Counted from the stretch's first letter, positions 15,510-23,414 are shown. The stretch is 23,753 nucleotides of DNA from Candidatus Thalassarchaeaceae archaeon (GCA_013329905.1 DUJH01000014.1:14948-38700), one strand, 5' to 3'. Translations and numbers: made by a program. Notes: generated by a model not told the origin, from the letters alone.

Positions 15510-16520
15510 ATGGACACTGAATTACTTGAGAGAACAGCGCGAGAACTTGTTGCACCCGGACGAGGAATCCTCGCCGCCGACGAGAGCAATGGAACAATGT
15601 CTAACCGCCTTGCAGCTGTCGGCATTGAACCATCTCCTGAGGCTCGTAGAGCCTACCGTTCCAACATCTTTGCAACCTCTGACTACCAATCGGCAATTAG
15701 CGGTGTGATACTCTTCGATGAGACTATCCGTCAGAAGATGAACGATGGAACTCCGATTCCAGAATATCTCGCCAGCCGTGGCGTTCACCCTGGAATCAAA
15801 GTAGATACTGGAGCCAAGGAATTAGCACACTACTCCGGTGAGAAAATTACAGAGGGGTTAGACGGACTTCGCGAGCGCTGTGCTGAATACTTCGCCATGG
15901 GGGCTCGCTTTGCAAAGTGGCGAGCAGTCATCCGAATTGGAGAGGGGATGCCGAGTGAGGCCAACCTCTCAACCAATGCTCACGCCCTCGCTCGATACGC
16001 AGCGATCTGCCAAGAACAAGGCCTCGTCCCAATCATTGAGCCGGAGGTTTTGATGGATGGCGAGCACGACGCTCAGACTTGCTACGAGGTTACTGCGAGA
16101 ATTCTCGATGAGACATTCGCAGCTTGCGAAGTGCAGGGGGTACACCTCCCTGGGGCTTTACTGAAGCCGAACATGATTCTACCAGGAAAGTCCTACTCTG
16201 ACCAAGGTAGCCGAGAACAGGCGGCTCAGATGACTGTGGATTGCCTGACCAACCACGTCCCACACAACTTGCCTGGCATCGTCTTCCTCTCTGGCGGCCA
16301 GTCTGACGAGGACGCGACCGCCCATCTCAATCTGATGAATGGCATGGATGTTGAACACCCATGGCAGCTTTCGTACTCTTACGGCCGAGCTCTGCTCGCT
16401 CACGCGTTACAGACTTGGGCGAGCGGTTCCAATGAAGATAGCCAAGGTGCCTTCGCTCACCGCGCAGCGATGAATAGCCTCGCCCGATTTGGCGATTGGT
16501 CAGCTGAGCTTGAAGTCTGA
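15510..16520 (+). CDS. Class I fructose-bisphosphate aldolase, eukaryotic/bacterial type
   Basis: A 336-residue Schiff-base aldolase that joins dihydroxyacetone phosphate and glyceraldehyde-3-phosphate. It has the full set of motifs of the muscle-type family: GILAADES with D24, KVDTG (K97), FAKWRAV (K136), IIEPEVLMDGEHD (E177), ALLKPNM with Schiff-base K219, FLSGGQSDEDATAHLN and LSYSYGRALL. This is not the DhnA-like archaeal class I aldolase, which is shorter and lacks these blocks. The C-terminus is shorter than in rabbit enzyme and lacks the final Tyr. It is paired with the GlpX phosphatase immediately upstream, so the two probably work together in gluconeogenesis. Transfer from bacteria is possible, to be tested by phylogeny. 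Confidence 0.95.
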   Translation: MDTELLERTARELVAPGRGILAADESNGTMSNRLAAVGIEPSPEARRAYRSNIFATSDYQSAISGVILFDETIRQKMNDGTPIPEYLASRGVHPGIKVDTGAKELAHYSGEKITEGLDGLRERCAEYFAMGARFAKWRAVIRIGEGMPSEANLSTNAHALARYAAICQEQGLVPIIEPEVLMDGEHDAQTCYEVTARILDETFAACEVQGVHLPGALLKPNMILPGKSYSDQGSREQAAQMTVDCLTNHVPHNLPGIVFLSGGQSDEDATAHLNLMNGMDVEHPWQLSYSYGRALLAHALQTWASGSNEDSQGAFAHRAAMNSLARFGDWSAELEV

Positions 16521-16581
16521 GATGATGGGCTCAATCGCTAGGGCGAATCGCACGCTAGATGCACTATCGCTTGAAGCGCAA

Positions 16582-16836
16582 TCAGTTCTGTCCGTCGAGC
16601 ACACCTGGTCGCAGGGTCCAGACACAGATTTCGTAGCGGCCGGAGAGTGCACCGCCGCGCTTGGTCGTAGCAACCTTGAGTATGTCCTTGTCCTTTGAGA
16701 GGACGTTACCCAATTGTTGTGGCGTGGTGCCATGACGCATCGTCGAGTTGACGTGCTCGAGGATCTCGGTCGTGTTCGCCTCGCCCCTCTCGTTCAAGAA
16801 TTTCTTTATCTTCTGTCGTAGTCTTGTTGTGCGCAT
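16582..16836 (-). CDS. Small winged-helix-like protein, second of a tandem pair
   Basis: An 84-residue basic protein. Its pattern is an N-terminal helix RLRQKIKKFLNERG, a recognition-type segment TTEILEHVNSTMRHGTTPQQLGNVL, and a beta-like wing ILKVATTKRGGALSGRYEICVWTL, which suggests a single winged-helix domain. ATG 16836 follows AAGGAGAG, which lies across the end of the upstream gene. The two frames are separated by two bases, so they are translationally coupled. It looks distantly related to its upstream neighbour (same helix-helix-wing layout, R.L...I..(F/Y)L.ER start), suggesting an old duplication. DNA or nucleic-acid binding is inferred. It is convergent with the aldolase gene. Confidence 0.78.
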   Translation of the reverse strand: MRTTRLRQKIKKFLNERGEANTTEILEHVNSTMRHGTTPQQLGNVLSKDKDILKVATTKRGGALSGRYEICVWTLRPGVLDGQN

Positions 16837-16838
16837 AT

Positions 16839-17117
16839 TTAGCTCTCCTTTCGTTGTTCGAACCGCTTCCTCTCGTGATGCTTAACCCAAGTGTTTGAGG
16901 CCCATTCCGAGACAGGTGACTCGGAGCGCCTCATGCCGCTCTTGCGAACAGTACCGATGCGGGTAATCTGATCATCCGCTTCTAGGATGCTCGTGATGTC
17001 CGCGGGGCTGTTCGCTGGGTCGATCTGGCTAGAGAGCCAGGTCGAGATCTCGATGGTGTTACGCGGCCGCTCAGAAAGGTAGTTTCGAATCAGTGCACGC
17101 AGGTTTTGCGAGTTCAT
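16839..17117 (-). CDS. Small winged-helix-like protein, first of a tandem pair
   Basis: A 92-residue protein with LRALIRNYLSERPRNTIEISTWLSSQ, then DITSILEADDQITRIGTVRKSGM, again a helix-helix-wing pattern, followed by a basic tail HHERKRFEQRKES. I recognise no named family. ATG 17117 has GGAGG about eleven bases upstream, a long spacing. It is the first gene of a two-gene unit read away from the 874-residue HTH gene. The intergenic region between them carries repeated sequences, so these small proteins are candidate regulators of that promoter region. That is inference. Confidence 0.78.
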   Translation of the reverse strand: MNSQNLRALIRNYLSERPRNTIEISTWLSSQIDPANSPADITSILEADDQITRIGTVRKSGMRRSESPVSEWASNTWVKHHERKRFEQRKES

Positions 17118-17376
17118 TTCCGTCTCATCCTCCGTCTCAATCCGGCCGCTTAACCAGTCCGTTACCGACAGGACGGCAGACGTTGATATAACAGTTCTGC
17201 ACCTCTCAGGCTGTCTTAGTTACAAATAGTTGCATAAATCTCGTCTGATTTCACAATTAAACTCGGTGTGGAAATGAAACTGTTATGTTTTCCATGAGAA
17301 ATGTGTAATGAAATGTAATGAAGTAGTATAATTTAATTAGGACATTCTAACTCCCTGAATCAGGAGGGGGTGATTA
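17118..17376. promoter_or_regulatory. Divergent AT-rich control region with mirrored and tandem repeats
   Basis: This 259-base non-coding region separates the small winged-helix pair (left) from the large HTH gene (right). ATAACAGTT (17188-17196) and AACTGTTAT (17278-17286) are exact reverse complements; each copy reads AACTGTTAT toward the gene on its own side. TGTAATGAA occurs twice (17304-17312 and 17314-17322) at a 10-base pitch, one helical turn, just before a TATA-like box at 17327-17336. The left copy of the inverted repeat overlaps TTATAT on the minus strand, a TATA-like box for the left operon. The layout suits a shared operator for one regulator acting on both promoters. Confidence 0.6.
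17327..17336 (+). promoter_or_regulatory. TATA-like box of the large HTH gene
   Basis: TATAATTTAA is the best archaeal TATA-like sequence in the region. Transcription would begin around 17352-17362, leaving a leader of about 15-25 bases that still contains the strong ribosome binding site GGAGGGGGTGAT (17363-17374) before GTG 17377. Confidence 0.55.
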
Positions 17377-20001
17377 GTGTCGGATGACTTGCAAATCGGC
17401 GTTCCATCGGCTGATTCAGCCAATCTGAAACGGATTCGTAGCGCTCACCGGCGGCGCCTTCTCGATCGGCTCACAGATGGCGGCGCGACAGTGAGTGTAC
17501 TCGCTCGCGATTCCGGATTACGAATTCCGCACGCTTCAGCGGAGCTAAGGCGAATGAGAAACGACGGACTGGTCGCCAGTGACCAAGTAGCCGGAGCCCG
17601 AGGCGCTCGACTGCATCTGACTCAATCTGGATGGGAGGCAATCCGTTCCGACGAACTCGCTAGGGCGATGGAGGCCCTACCATTACCCTCGCCCTCGCAC
17701 AGATGCTGCTTACTCGCGAGAGATGGAGCGAACCTACTGTTCGGACTTTTGGCTCCAATCGACTCTCCACTCATCCTGATTCCCGACCGCCCAGTTCGGG
17801 CGCTAATTGGTGAAGGTGGCTCCACTGGAAGAGAAGGGGTCTCTTGGACTTGGGCGGCCCTCAGGGAGCGATCTCCACGTTGGTTCGATCTCAGGACGCT
17901 TGAGATGCTCCCAGAACCTCCTTCTAGCCATGATCCTGAGAGCATCTCAGCCTATGTCGGAGAGAATCACACACTCGGTATCGTCAGAGCTCGATTAGTC
18001 GATGCAGATAGGCCGGTAGCACTAGCTCCTGGAATATGGTTTGAAGCTCCTACCCACCGGCCTGACACTCCGCTGCCGGAAGCCAGCCATCACCGTGGCA
18101 GCTGGGCACTCGGCAATTGTCACGAACAATCGCCAGAAATTCGTCCGAAAGATCCAGTCTGCGCGGTTATGGAGGAGAGACTCCCACGCTCGATGCTGCT
18201 TCGGACAGCCAGAGCAAATGCCCTTGTCATCGCCGACCTCGGTGGCCTCGATGCAGGAGGTCACGAATATCCCATCTCATGTCTTGACGACTGGATACGA
18301 CGGGCCCACCCACGACTCATCCCTTCGGAACGCAGGCGTCGCCTCAACAGTCTCAGAGAACGCCTGACATCAACGAGACGGGTGCGCACGGAGGAGTCGA
18401 CTTGGAGGAGATTTCGGAGGGATTGGGGCGAGTCAACTTTCTCGACGGAAGAGCGCGGATTACGAATGCTCGATACGCGCGGTCTTAGGGCGACAGCAGT
18501 AACTTCGCTAATCGAATGGGCGGTTGGGGAAGAGGAGAGACCGCCACTGGTTCTGGAGATTTCCGATGACCTACCCGACGATGTTCTTACTGCTGTTATT
18601 TCCCATCCTTCACTTCGCCTCACGCTCTCGCATTCTACCCGTTCTTCCCTGGCTATATTCGACGAATTAACCGTCGACCCTCTCAGGCCTCTGCCGTGGT
18701 TACGACTGCGAACTTTAGGCGGGAGAGACCTACCTGTTCGCCTCGTTGATCCAGTGCCGATGAGCCCAGAATCGATTGTCGATAGCGAAGAGGCACCATC
18801 TCCTTGGGCTGTGCTCGGATTGGAGGTTGGCGGTGCTGGTGCTGGTTCCACTGCTGATGATTCTTCGATGATTGGTTCTGCGATTGCTCAATTTCCAGAA
18901 GGGAATGAGGATTGGTCGAATATGATGGAGGCGAGCTATCCGGTTGCTGCTTGGATTGCTTCACCGCCGCGGACGCGATGGCATCGATGGCAGCGGTTGC
19001 GGTCGCGGCTGGATGCTGAGTGGATTGCTCTGCTCGATCTTGATTTCATTCCACTCGAGCGTTTGGCTGAAATTACTGACGAGGCTCCAGTGAGTGTATT
19101 GGAGATGTTCGCTGAGAAATTGCGGGCGATGCTCCGAGATGATCCAGAGATTGCTCTTAGGACGAGGCCAGCGACCGATCCATCCCAAGCCACTGAAGGA
19201 GCTTCGTGGGTTGCGGCTCAACTGCTGAGTAATGCCGCGTGGTTGCCCGATGACATGCAGGAGGACCTGATCCGTTGGGCTCTCGAAGCTTGGCTGGTGC
19301 ATCCTCCTGCAGATTCGCTTGATGCATTACAGGCAGTCGATTGGATTCACGGGGGCGAGAGTGCTGATGCGATTGGATACGCTCCCGTTCTGCAAGGTGT
19401 ATTGCGACGCTCGACCGGATTTGAGTTGGATCACGACCTCAAGATATGGTCACTACTAGTCGAGCGGATACGCGATGGTAAGCAATTGGATATCGAAGGG
19501 GTTGAGGCAATCGTCGAGAATCTCCCTCTCGATTGGTGGGCGCTCCTCGCGCCGGAACTACTGACAAATCTGCTTGCCGATGATGGCTCGCTTGAATGGC
19601 TACTAGAGAATCCGATTCCATGGGCTGCGGCCGTGTTACGGCCACAGGGTGAGGCGAGCAGTGCTCCAGGCTTACGAGATAGGGTGCATCCGGGATGCTC
19701 GCCGGATATTCGTAATGCCCTCGCGCGGCGCTTACGTGCGCGTTACGAGAGAGGAACTCTTCCAGAGGCAACGGCCCCTCTCCTCGACTTGCTTGAATCA
19801 TTAGACCGAGCCATCGAAGGTGGCTCGCCAGCGACCGGCAGAACCCATCCACTCGTAGGATGGCTGGCCCAGCCGGTCGAGAAATGGCCACCGCTGAGCA
19901 CAGAGATGGCGATGAGCGGTGAGCCACACATCAGCGAGAGACTGATTCTGCGCAGTTCCGGTTGGCATGAAAGCCTCTCACGAGATCACAGAACATTCTG
20001 A
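17377..20001 (+). CDS. Very large HTH protein (874 aa), function unknown
   Basis: An 874-residue soluble protein of no family I recognise. Residues about 18-92 form a MarR/ArsR-like winged helix: HRRRLLDRLTDGGATVSVLARDSGL, IPHASAELRRMRNDGLV, ARLHLTQSGWEAI. Residues about 100-330 appear alpha/beta, with a Trp- and Pro-rich middle and an Arg-rich helix RRRRLNSLRERL. From about 540 to the end it is helical and Trp-rich, with repeated segments such as LDAEWIALLDLD, DLIRWALEAWL, LKIWSLLVERI and LDWWALLAPELL, suggesting a helical-repeat scaffold. No Walker, nuclease or protease motif was seen. The GTG start has a strong ribosome binding site, GGAGGGGGTGAT. The coding style shifts toward T and G at third positions around 18.8-19.1 kb. 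A sensor or regulator with a large ligand or partner domain is inference. Confidence 0.88.
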   Translation: MSDDLQIGVPSADSANLKRIRSAHRRRLLDRLTDGGATVSVLARDSGLRIPHASAELRRMRNDGLVASDQVAGARGARLHLTQSGWEAIRSDELARAMEALPLPSPSHRCCLLARDGANLLFGLLAPIDSPLILIPDRPVRALIGEGGSTGREGVSWTWAALRERSPRWFDLRTLEMLPEPPSSHDPESISAYVGENHTLGIVRARLVDADRPVALAPGIWFEAPTHRPDTPLPEASHHRGSWALGNCHEQSPEIRPKDPVCAVMEERLPRSMLLRTARANALVIADLGGLDAGGHEYPISCLDDWIRRAHPRLIPSERRRRLNSLRERLTSTRRVRTEESTWRRFRRDWGESTFSTEERGLRMLDTRGLRATAVTSLIEWAVGEEERPPLVLEISDDLPDDVLTAVISHPSLRLTLSHSTRSSLAIFDELTVDPLRPLPWLRLRTLGGRDLPVRLVDPVPMSPESIVDSEEAPSPWAVLGLEVGGAGAGSTADDSSMIGSAIAQFPEGNEDWSNMMEASYPVAAWIASPPRTRWHRWQRLRSRLDAEWIALLDLDFIPLERLAEITDEAPVSVLEMFAEKLRAMLRDDPEIALRTRPATDPSQATEGASWVAAQLLSNAAWLPDDMQEDLIRWALEAWLVHPPADSLDALQAVDWIHGGESADAIGYAPVLQGVLRRSTGFELDHDLKIWSLLVERIRDGKQLDIEGVEAIVENLPLDWWALLAPELLTNLLADDGSLEWLLENPIPWAAAVLRPQGEASSAPGLRDRVHPGCSPDIRNALARRLRARYERGTLPEATAPLLDLLESLDRAIEGGSPATGRTHPLVGWLAQPVEKWPPLSTEMAMSGEPHISERLILRSSGWHESLSRDHRTF

Positions 20002-20065
20002 ACTGAACGCTCGTAATAACACCAATTTCCGACTTTCACCTCGCGTTTCACTCACTCTCCTCCTA

Positions 20066-20397
20066 TACGAGGGGTTCATGAAGGGTCCACCGGACGAATC
20101 GACGCCCGACCGGCAACACCGTGCCGACGAAAGCCCCAGCCGGAGTTAGTAGGATGAACCACGGTACCACGGAACGGGATTTGCCGTATGTCGAAGACCG
20201 GAATGAGCCACTGCTGTGCTATGATCTCCGGAGCAACACATACGGTCGGATTGTGATGGGTCCCCGGACGACTGCGACCGGAAGAGAGCGGAATGACTTA
20301 CGGGACAACCACACGGTCCAACAGACGTCCCGGGGTGGGTCAGGTGCCTGAGCATTGCGATGAAGGTCACCGTTACGCCCCGGGGCACACCTCTTTT
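20066..20397 (+). ncRNA. Candidate structured RNA, unassigned
   Basis: The 434 bases between the HTH gene and coaD hold no convincing protein but several strong helices on the plus strand. (1) GGTTCAT 20073-20079 pairs with ATGAACC 20154-20160 and encloses a CGGCA/TGCCG hairpin (20111-20126). (2) GCCGTATGT 20183-20191 pairs with ACATACGGT 20238-20246 and encloses CCGGA/TCCGG (20198-20231) and a small inner CAC/GTG hairpin. (3) GTCCC 20260-20264 pairs with GGGAC 20302-20306. (4) An 11-bp stem 20327-20337 / 20376-20386 is topped by GGTGCCT/AGG-CACC with one bulged T and a CAT-TGCG-ATG cap, and is followed by TTTT at 20394-20397. The segment is visibly richer in GC than the bases around it. It lacks RNase P and SRP signature sequences. 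Boundaries are estimates. Confidence 0.55.
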
Positions 20398-20435
20398 CCA
20401 AAGTCCTCAAGACTTCACACACTGGCTGGTTGACG

Positions 20436-21449
20436 ATGCACTCACTAGGATTGGTCGGCGGTACCTTCGACAGATTCCATTCTGGACATCGCGCACTCAT
20501 CGAACGCGGATTGGCTGAGTGCGTGCGTTTGGAGCTGTGGCTTACGAGCGATCACATAGCGAATTCGAAGGATTCGCGGATCGAGCCTTGGGCCGATCGC
20601 TCGACAAAAATTCTCACATCGCTTGGTGATTCAGCGGATCGAGTCAGTCTGCACGTGCTGGAGGATGCGGATGGCCCCGCTCCTTGGCACGAAACTGCTA
20701 ACGCGATTCTTTGCACTCCTGAGACTCTTTCTGGTTGTGAGAGAATCAATCAAGCTCGCGCCGCCAATTCCTTGGGCGCTCTCGAGGTTATCGTGGTCGA
20801 GCACGTGACTGCCCATGATGGCGCTCCTATCTCCAGTTCTCGAGTGCGAGCGGGTGAAATTGACTTGGATGGTGAGCCCTATCTTCCTGCCGATGCGGGG
20901 CAGGTCTCGATGATTATGACGCACGAGGTTGAAGCCAATCTAAAGGACCCGTTCGGTCAATTATTCGAGGGTCCTGAGGATGACCCGAGCGTTGCTATGC
21001 GGGCCGTGCTGGAGGAAATCTTCGGTAGTCCCGGCCCAGTAATTGCTGTGGGTGATGTCACAGTCAAGACTCTGCAAGATCTTGGCAGCCCAGCCGATAT
21101 CGCCCTTATCGATGGTAAAACAAAGCGCGAAGAGTGGGAACACGCTTCGACAATCGACCATTCTCTGTACAACGATACGCGTACATGTGAGAATCCTGCA
21201 GGCCAACTCTCCGCTGGACTTTACCTCGCCTGCGCTGCTGCGATCCAAGCCTGGTGTGAAGATGGTCGTAGTTGCCTCATCAACGTCGATGGGGAGGAGG
21301 ATCTTGCTCCGCTCCTACTGCATCCGCTGGCTCCACTCGGAGCGGTTGTGCTCTACGGCCAACCCGGGCGTGGAGTTGTTCTTCGTTGGACCGGTGCGGA
21401 TTCAAAGTCGCGCTGCCGTGATTTGCTTACGGCGATGGTTCGAGATTGA
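20436..21449 (+). CDS. Fused phosphopantetheine adenylyltransferase / GTP-dependent dephospho-CoA kinase
   Basis: A 337-residue protein joining the last two steps of coenzyme A synthesis. Residues 1-150 are an archaeal-type phosphopantetheine adenylyltransferase: GGTFDRFHSGHR (8-19, the nucleotidyltransferase HxGH) and ISSSRVRAGEID (132-143). Residues about 160-330 match the archaeal GTP-dependent dephospho-CoA kinase (formerly DUF359): VIAVGDVTVKTL (202-213), ALIDGKTKRE (223-232), ENPAGQLS (252-259), VDGEEDLA (284-291) and VLYGQPGRGVV (305-315). ATG 20436 is preferred; TTG 20430 is two codons upstream. The arrangement parallels the animal bifunctional CoA synthase, although the kinase domain is unrelated to the eukaryotic one. 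It follows the candidate RNA by about 40 bases. Confidence 0.93.
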   Translation: MHSLGLVGGTFDRFHSGHRALIERGLAECVRLELWLTSDHIANSKDSRIEPWADRSTKILTSLGDSADRVSLHVLEDADGPAPWHETANAILCTPETLSGCERINQARAANSLGALEVIVVEHVTAHDGAPISSSRVRAGEIDLDGEPYLPADAGQVSMIMTHEVEANLKDPFGQLFEGPEDDPSVAMRAVLEEIFGSPGPVIAVGDVTVKTLQDLGSPADIALIDGKTKREEWEHASTIDHSLYNDTRTCENPAGQLSAGLYLACAAAIQAWCEDGRSCLINVDGEEDLAPLLLHPLAPLGAVVLYGQPGRGVVLRWTGADSKSRCRDLLTAMVRD

Positions 21450-21485
21450 GAAAGGAAGTGGGCTCGATGAGCCAGCCGCCGAAAA

Positions 21486-22016
21486 TCAGGCCTCAGCCTT
21501 GTCGAGCAAATTCAGTCCGACCCCGAATGCGAATGGAACTACACTGACTGCGAAGACACCTGGGTCGACCCAAGTATTGTTCTGTACCGACCAAGCGAGA
21601 TAGAAGAGGACACCGCCAACGATCAACCAGTCAGCAAGGGTCTTGCGGATTCCGTCCTTGGTGGAACTGAGTCCTGAGAGGCAGTTCGGTAGGTCACGAG
21701 CTGCGGCGATTGCGCCACCTTCGACGGCCTGACCCATTCCAACATAGCCGAGTCCGGCTACGGCGAGGCCGAGAATTGCAAACACGATATCGTCGAGAAC
21801 AACCGTGATTCCATCGTGAGCAACATACACCTCGCCGAATGCTCCATTACTGAGGAATCCGAGCCAAAGTGCCTTGAATCCGGGTGAGTAAGCTCCGATG
21901 GTGATGTTGACGATGGTCAGCAGGAGCACCCATCCGCCGAGCAGCAAGAAGCCGGTTGAGGCTGTGCGGCTCGGACGAGTCAAGGCCGAGTACCAGTCAT
22001 TGTCAGCGAGGGACAT
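21486..22016 (-). CDS. Membrane protein with four predicted helices, function unknown
   Basis: A 176-residue protein starting at ATG 22016 (SLADNDWYSAL...). A frame open to 22127 adds an Arg-rich leader with no protein-like character, so I leave it out. Hydrophobic segments: GFLLLGGWVLLLTIVNITIGA, DDIVFAILGLAVAGLGYVGMG, WLIVGGVLFYLAWSV, and VFAVSVVPFAFGVGLNLL. I do not recognise the family. It lies downstream of orc1/cdc6 on the same strand after a 159-base gap that holds two hairpins, and is convergent with the CoA gene. Confidence 0.8.
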   Translation of the reverse strand: MSLADNDWYSALTRPSRTASTGFLLLGGWVLLLTIVNITIGAYSPGFKALWLGFLSNGAFGEVYVAHDGITVVLDDIVFAILGLAVAGLGYVGMGQAVEGGAIAAARDLPNCLSGLSSTKDGIRKTLADWLIVGGVLFYLAWSVQNNTWVDPGVFAVSVVPFAFGVGLNLLDKAEA

Positions 22017-22038
22017 CGAGTGCGGCGACCTGTGGACT

Positions 22039-22069
22039 CGGTTTAACCGTTGAGGCCCTGAAGGGCCTC
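22039..22069. terminator. Two adjacent hairpins between orc1 and the membrane-protein gene
   Basis: GAGGCCC (22052-22058) and GGGCCTC (22063-22069) are perfect 7-bp arms around TGAA. Beside them CGGTT and AACCG (22039-22049) form a second 5-bp palindrome. On the minus strand they lie about 107 bases after the orc1 stop and 23 bases before the membrane-protein ATG. They could end the orc1 transcript or sit in the next gene's leader. There is no clear T run, so termination is uncertain. The rest of the 159-base gap shows nothing else. Confidence 0.45.
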
Positions 22070-22175
22070 TGTTTCGACGGGACTGAGGCTCTATCCTAAG
22101 TTCGAAGATGGTTAGCCCCGCGCTCACTTGGTCTGCCTACGTTCAATCGGTTGGATCGCACAGGATCATGCGACT

Positions 22176-23414
22176 TCAGAGATGGCTCTGGAGTCGGTAG
22201 CGGCAGCGCGCTGCCTCAGCGATTAGTGGATCTGCCTCGCTCATCGTCGTCACCGCATCGATAGTCTTTGGAATCGCTGAGTTGACTTGCTTGGTGCGCC
22301 CACCTCTACCCTTGCTTACGTTTCGAGCCATAATCATCCCGAGGGTGTCTAGCTCGTTGAGCAGGGTCGAGATTCGACGAGGCGTCAGTGGTTCGACATT
22401 GACATTGAGACAGGCGTCTGAATAGGTTCGATACACCTCTCCGGTGGAAATGTTGCGCAGTCCATTGTCTTCATTGATGCGGATTGCGAAGAGCACGAGC
22501 TTCTGGTGCAGTGGTAAAGTCTGTAGCACTGGCGTGACCTGATCGTGCTCTAGTTGTGACTGCGCCAGACGGACGTGTCTTGGCTCGACCTTTGTCTGTG
22601 ATCGCTGCTCTGCTTTCTGTACTGAGATTCGCAGAAGGTCGAGGGCGCGGCGCGCATCACCGTGCTCTTGGGCCGCGAGCGCCGCGCACAATTGGATGAC
22701 TCCATTGTCAAGGACGTCCTCACGCAGACCAGTACTCGCTCGCGCTGTGAGAATGTCCGCAATCTCGGTCGCTCCATATGGATGGAAGATGAGGTCCTCC
22801 TGACCGAGTCGACCTGACACTCTCGGGTCGAGTAATTGTGTGAAATGCAAGTCATTGCTGATTCCGATAATGCAGCAACGCGAGCGCTGCAGGATTGTGT
22901 TGAGGCTCGTCAGATTGTACAGCAAATTGTCACCTGCGCGCTCGACGAGGTTGTCGATCTCGTCCAGAACGATGATGTGAACTCCGCCAGCGCGGTCCAT
23001 TCTCTCGACGAGGTGTTCGAGGACTCGATCGGTCGGCCAACCTGTGAATGGTATAGGCACATCTCCACGCTGAGCCAAGCGACTCGCCAGAGTTTGCATT
23101 ACTCGATAGCGCGTGTCGACTTGTCGACAATTGATTTCGTACGTGCGCACGGACTTCCCAAGTTCAGTCCCCTTCTCGCGCAATTGGCCGAGAACGAATC
23201 TGGTTACCACAGTCTTGCCACTTCCCGGGACACCGTAGAGTAGCATGTTTGAGGGAATGTGTCCGTTGAGAGCGTCGACGAGATTTCGAACTAACGCCTC
23301 AACTTCTCTATCGCGGTGCGGGAGTGTGGTAGGTTCGAAAGCGTGGTCGAAGGCTTTTCTATCGAGGAAGAGGGAATCTTGTCCCAAAATCTTCTCGAAA
23401 ATATTGCCGTCCAT
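22176..23414 (-). CDS. Orc1/Cdc6 replication initiator
   Basis: A 412-residue AAA+ protein that recognises archaeal replication origins and helps load the MCM helicase. Walker A GVPGSGKT is at 61-68, Walker B IIVLDEIDNL at 147-156, sensor 1 IIGISNDL at 182-189 and sensor 2 HGDARRALDLL at 251-261. The C-terminal winged-helix domain spans about 300-400 (LPLHQKLVLFAI, TPRRISTLLNELDTLGMI, KGRGGRTKQV). Length is normal. The ATG at 23414 is preceded by GTGAT five bases away. Archaeal origins often lie right next to an orc1/cdc6 gene, and the AT-rich stretch upstream is a candidate. Whether this is the origin-binding paralog or a second one cannot be told here. Confidence 0.96.
   Translation of the reverse strand: MDGNIFEKILGQDSLFLDRKAFDHAFEPTTLPHRDREVEALVRNLVDALNGHIPSNMLLYGVPGSGKTVVTRFVLGQLREKGTELGKSVRTYEINCRQVDTRYRVMQTLASRLAQRGDVPIPFTGWPTDRVLEHLVERMDRAGGVHIIVLDEIDNLVERAGDNLLYNLTSLNTILQRSRCCIIGISNDLHFTQLLDPRVSGRLGQEDLIFHPYGATEIADILTARASTGLREDVLDNGVIQLCAALAAQEHGDARRALDLLRISVQKAEQRSQTKVEPRHVRLAQSQLEHDQVTPVLQTLPLHQKLVLFAIRINEDNGLRNISTGEVYRTYSDACLNVNVEPLTPRRISTLLNELDTLGMIMARNVSKGRGGRTKQVNSAIPKTIDAVTTMSEADPLIAEAARCRYRLQSHL

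Noticed and set aside
20121..20351. Small protein of about 65-76 residues inside the candidate RNA
   Set aside because: It has unusual composition, no recognisable motif and no clear ribosome binding site, and it lies across the paired RNA segments.
20066..20397. RNase P RNA or SRP RNA
   Set aside because: The best resemblances were GACGAAAGCCCC (to the RNase P GAGGAAAGUCC block) and CCGGAAGAGAGCGG (to the SRP helix 8 loop). The RNase P ACAGAA block near the 3' end, the SRP GGAAGGNAGCAG loop and a 5'/3' closing stem are all missing, so I left the RNA unassigned.
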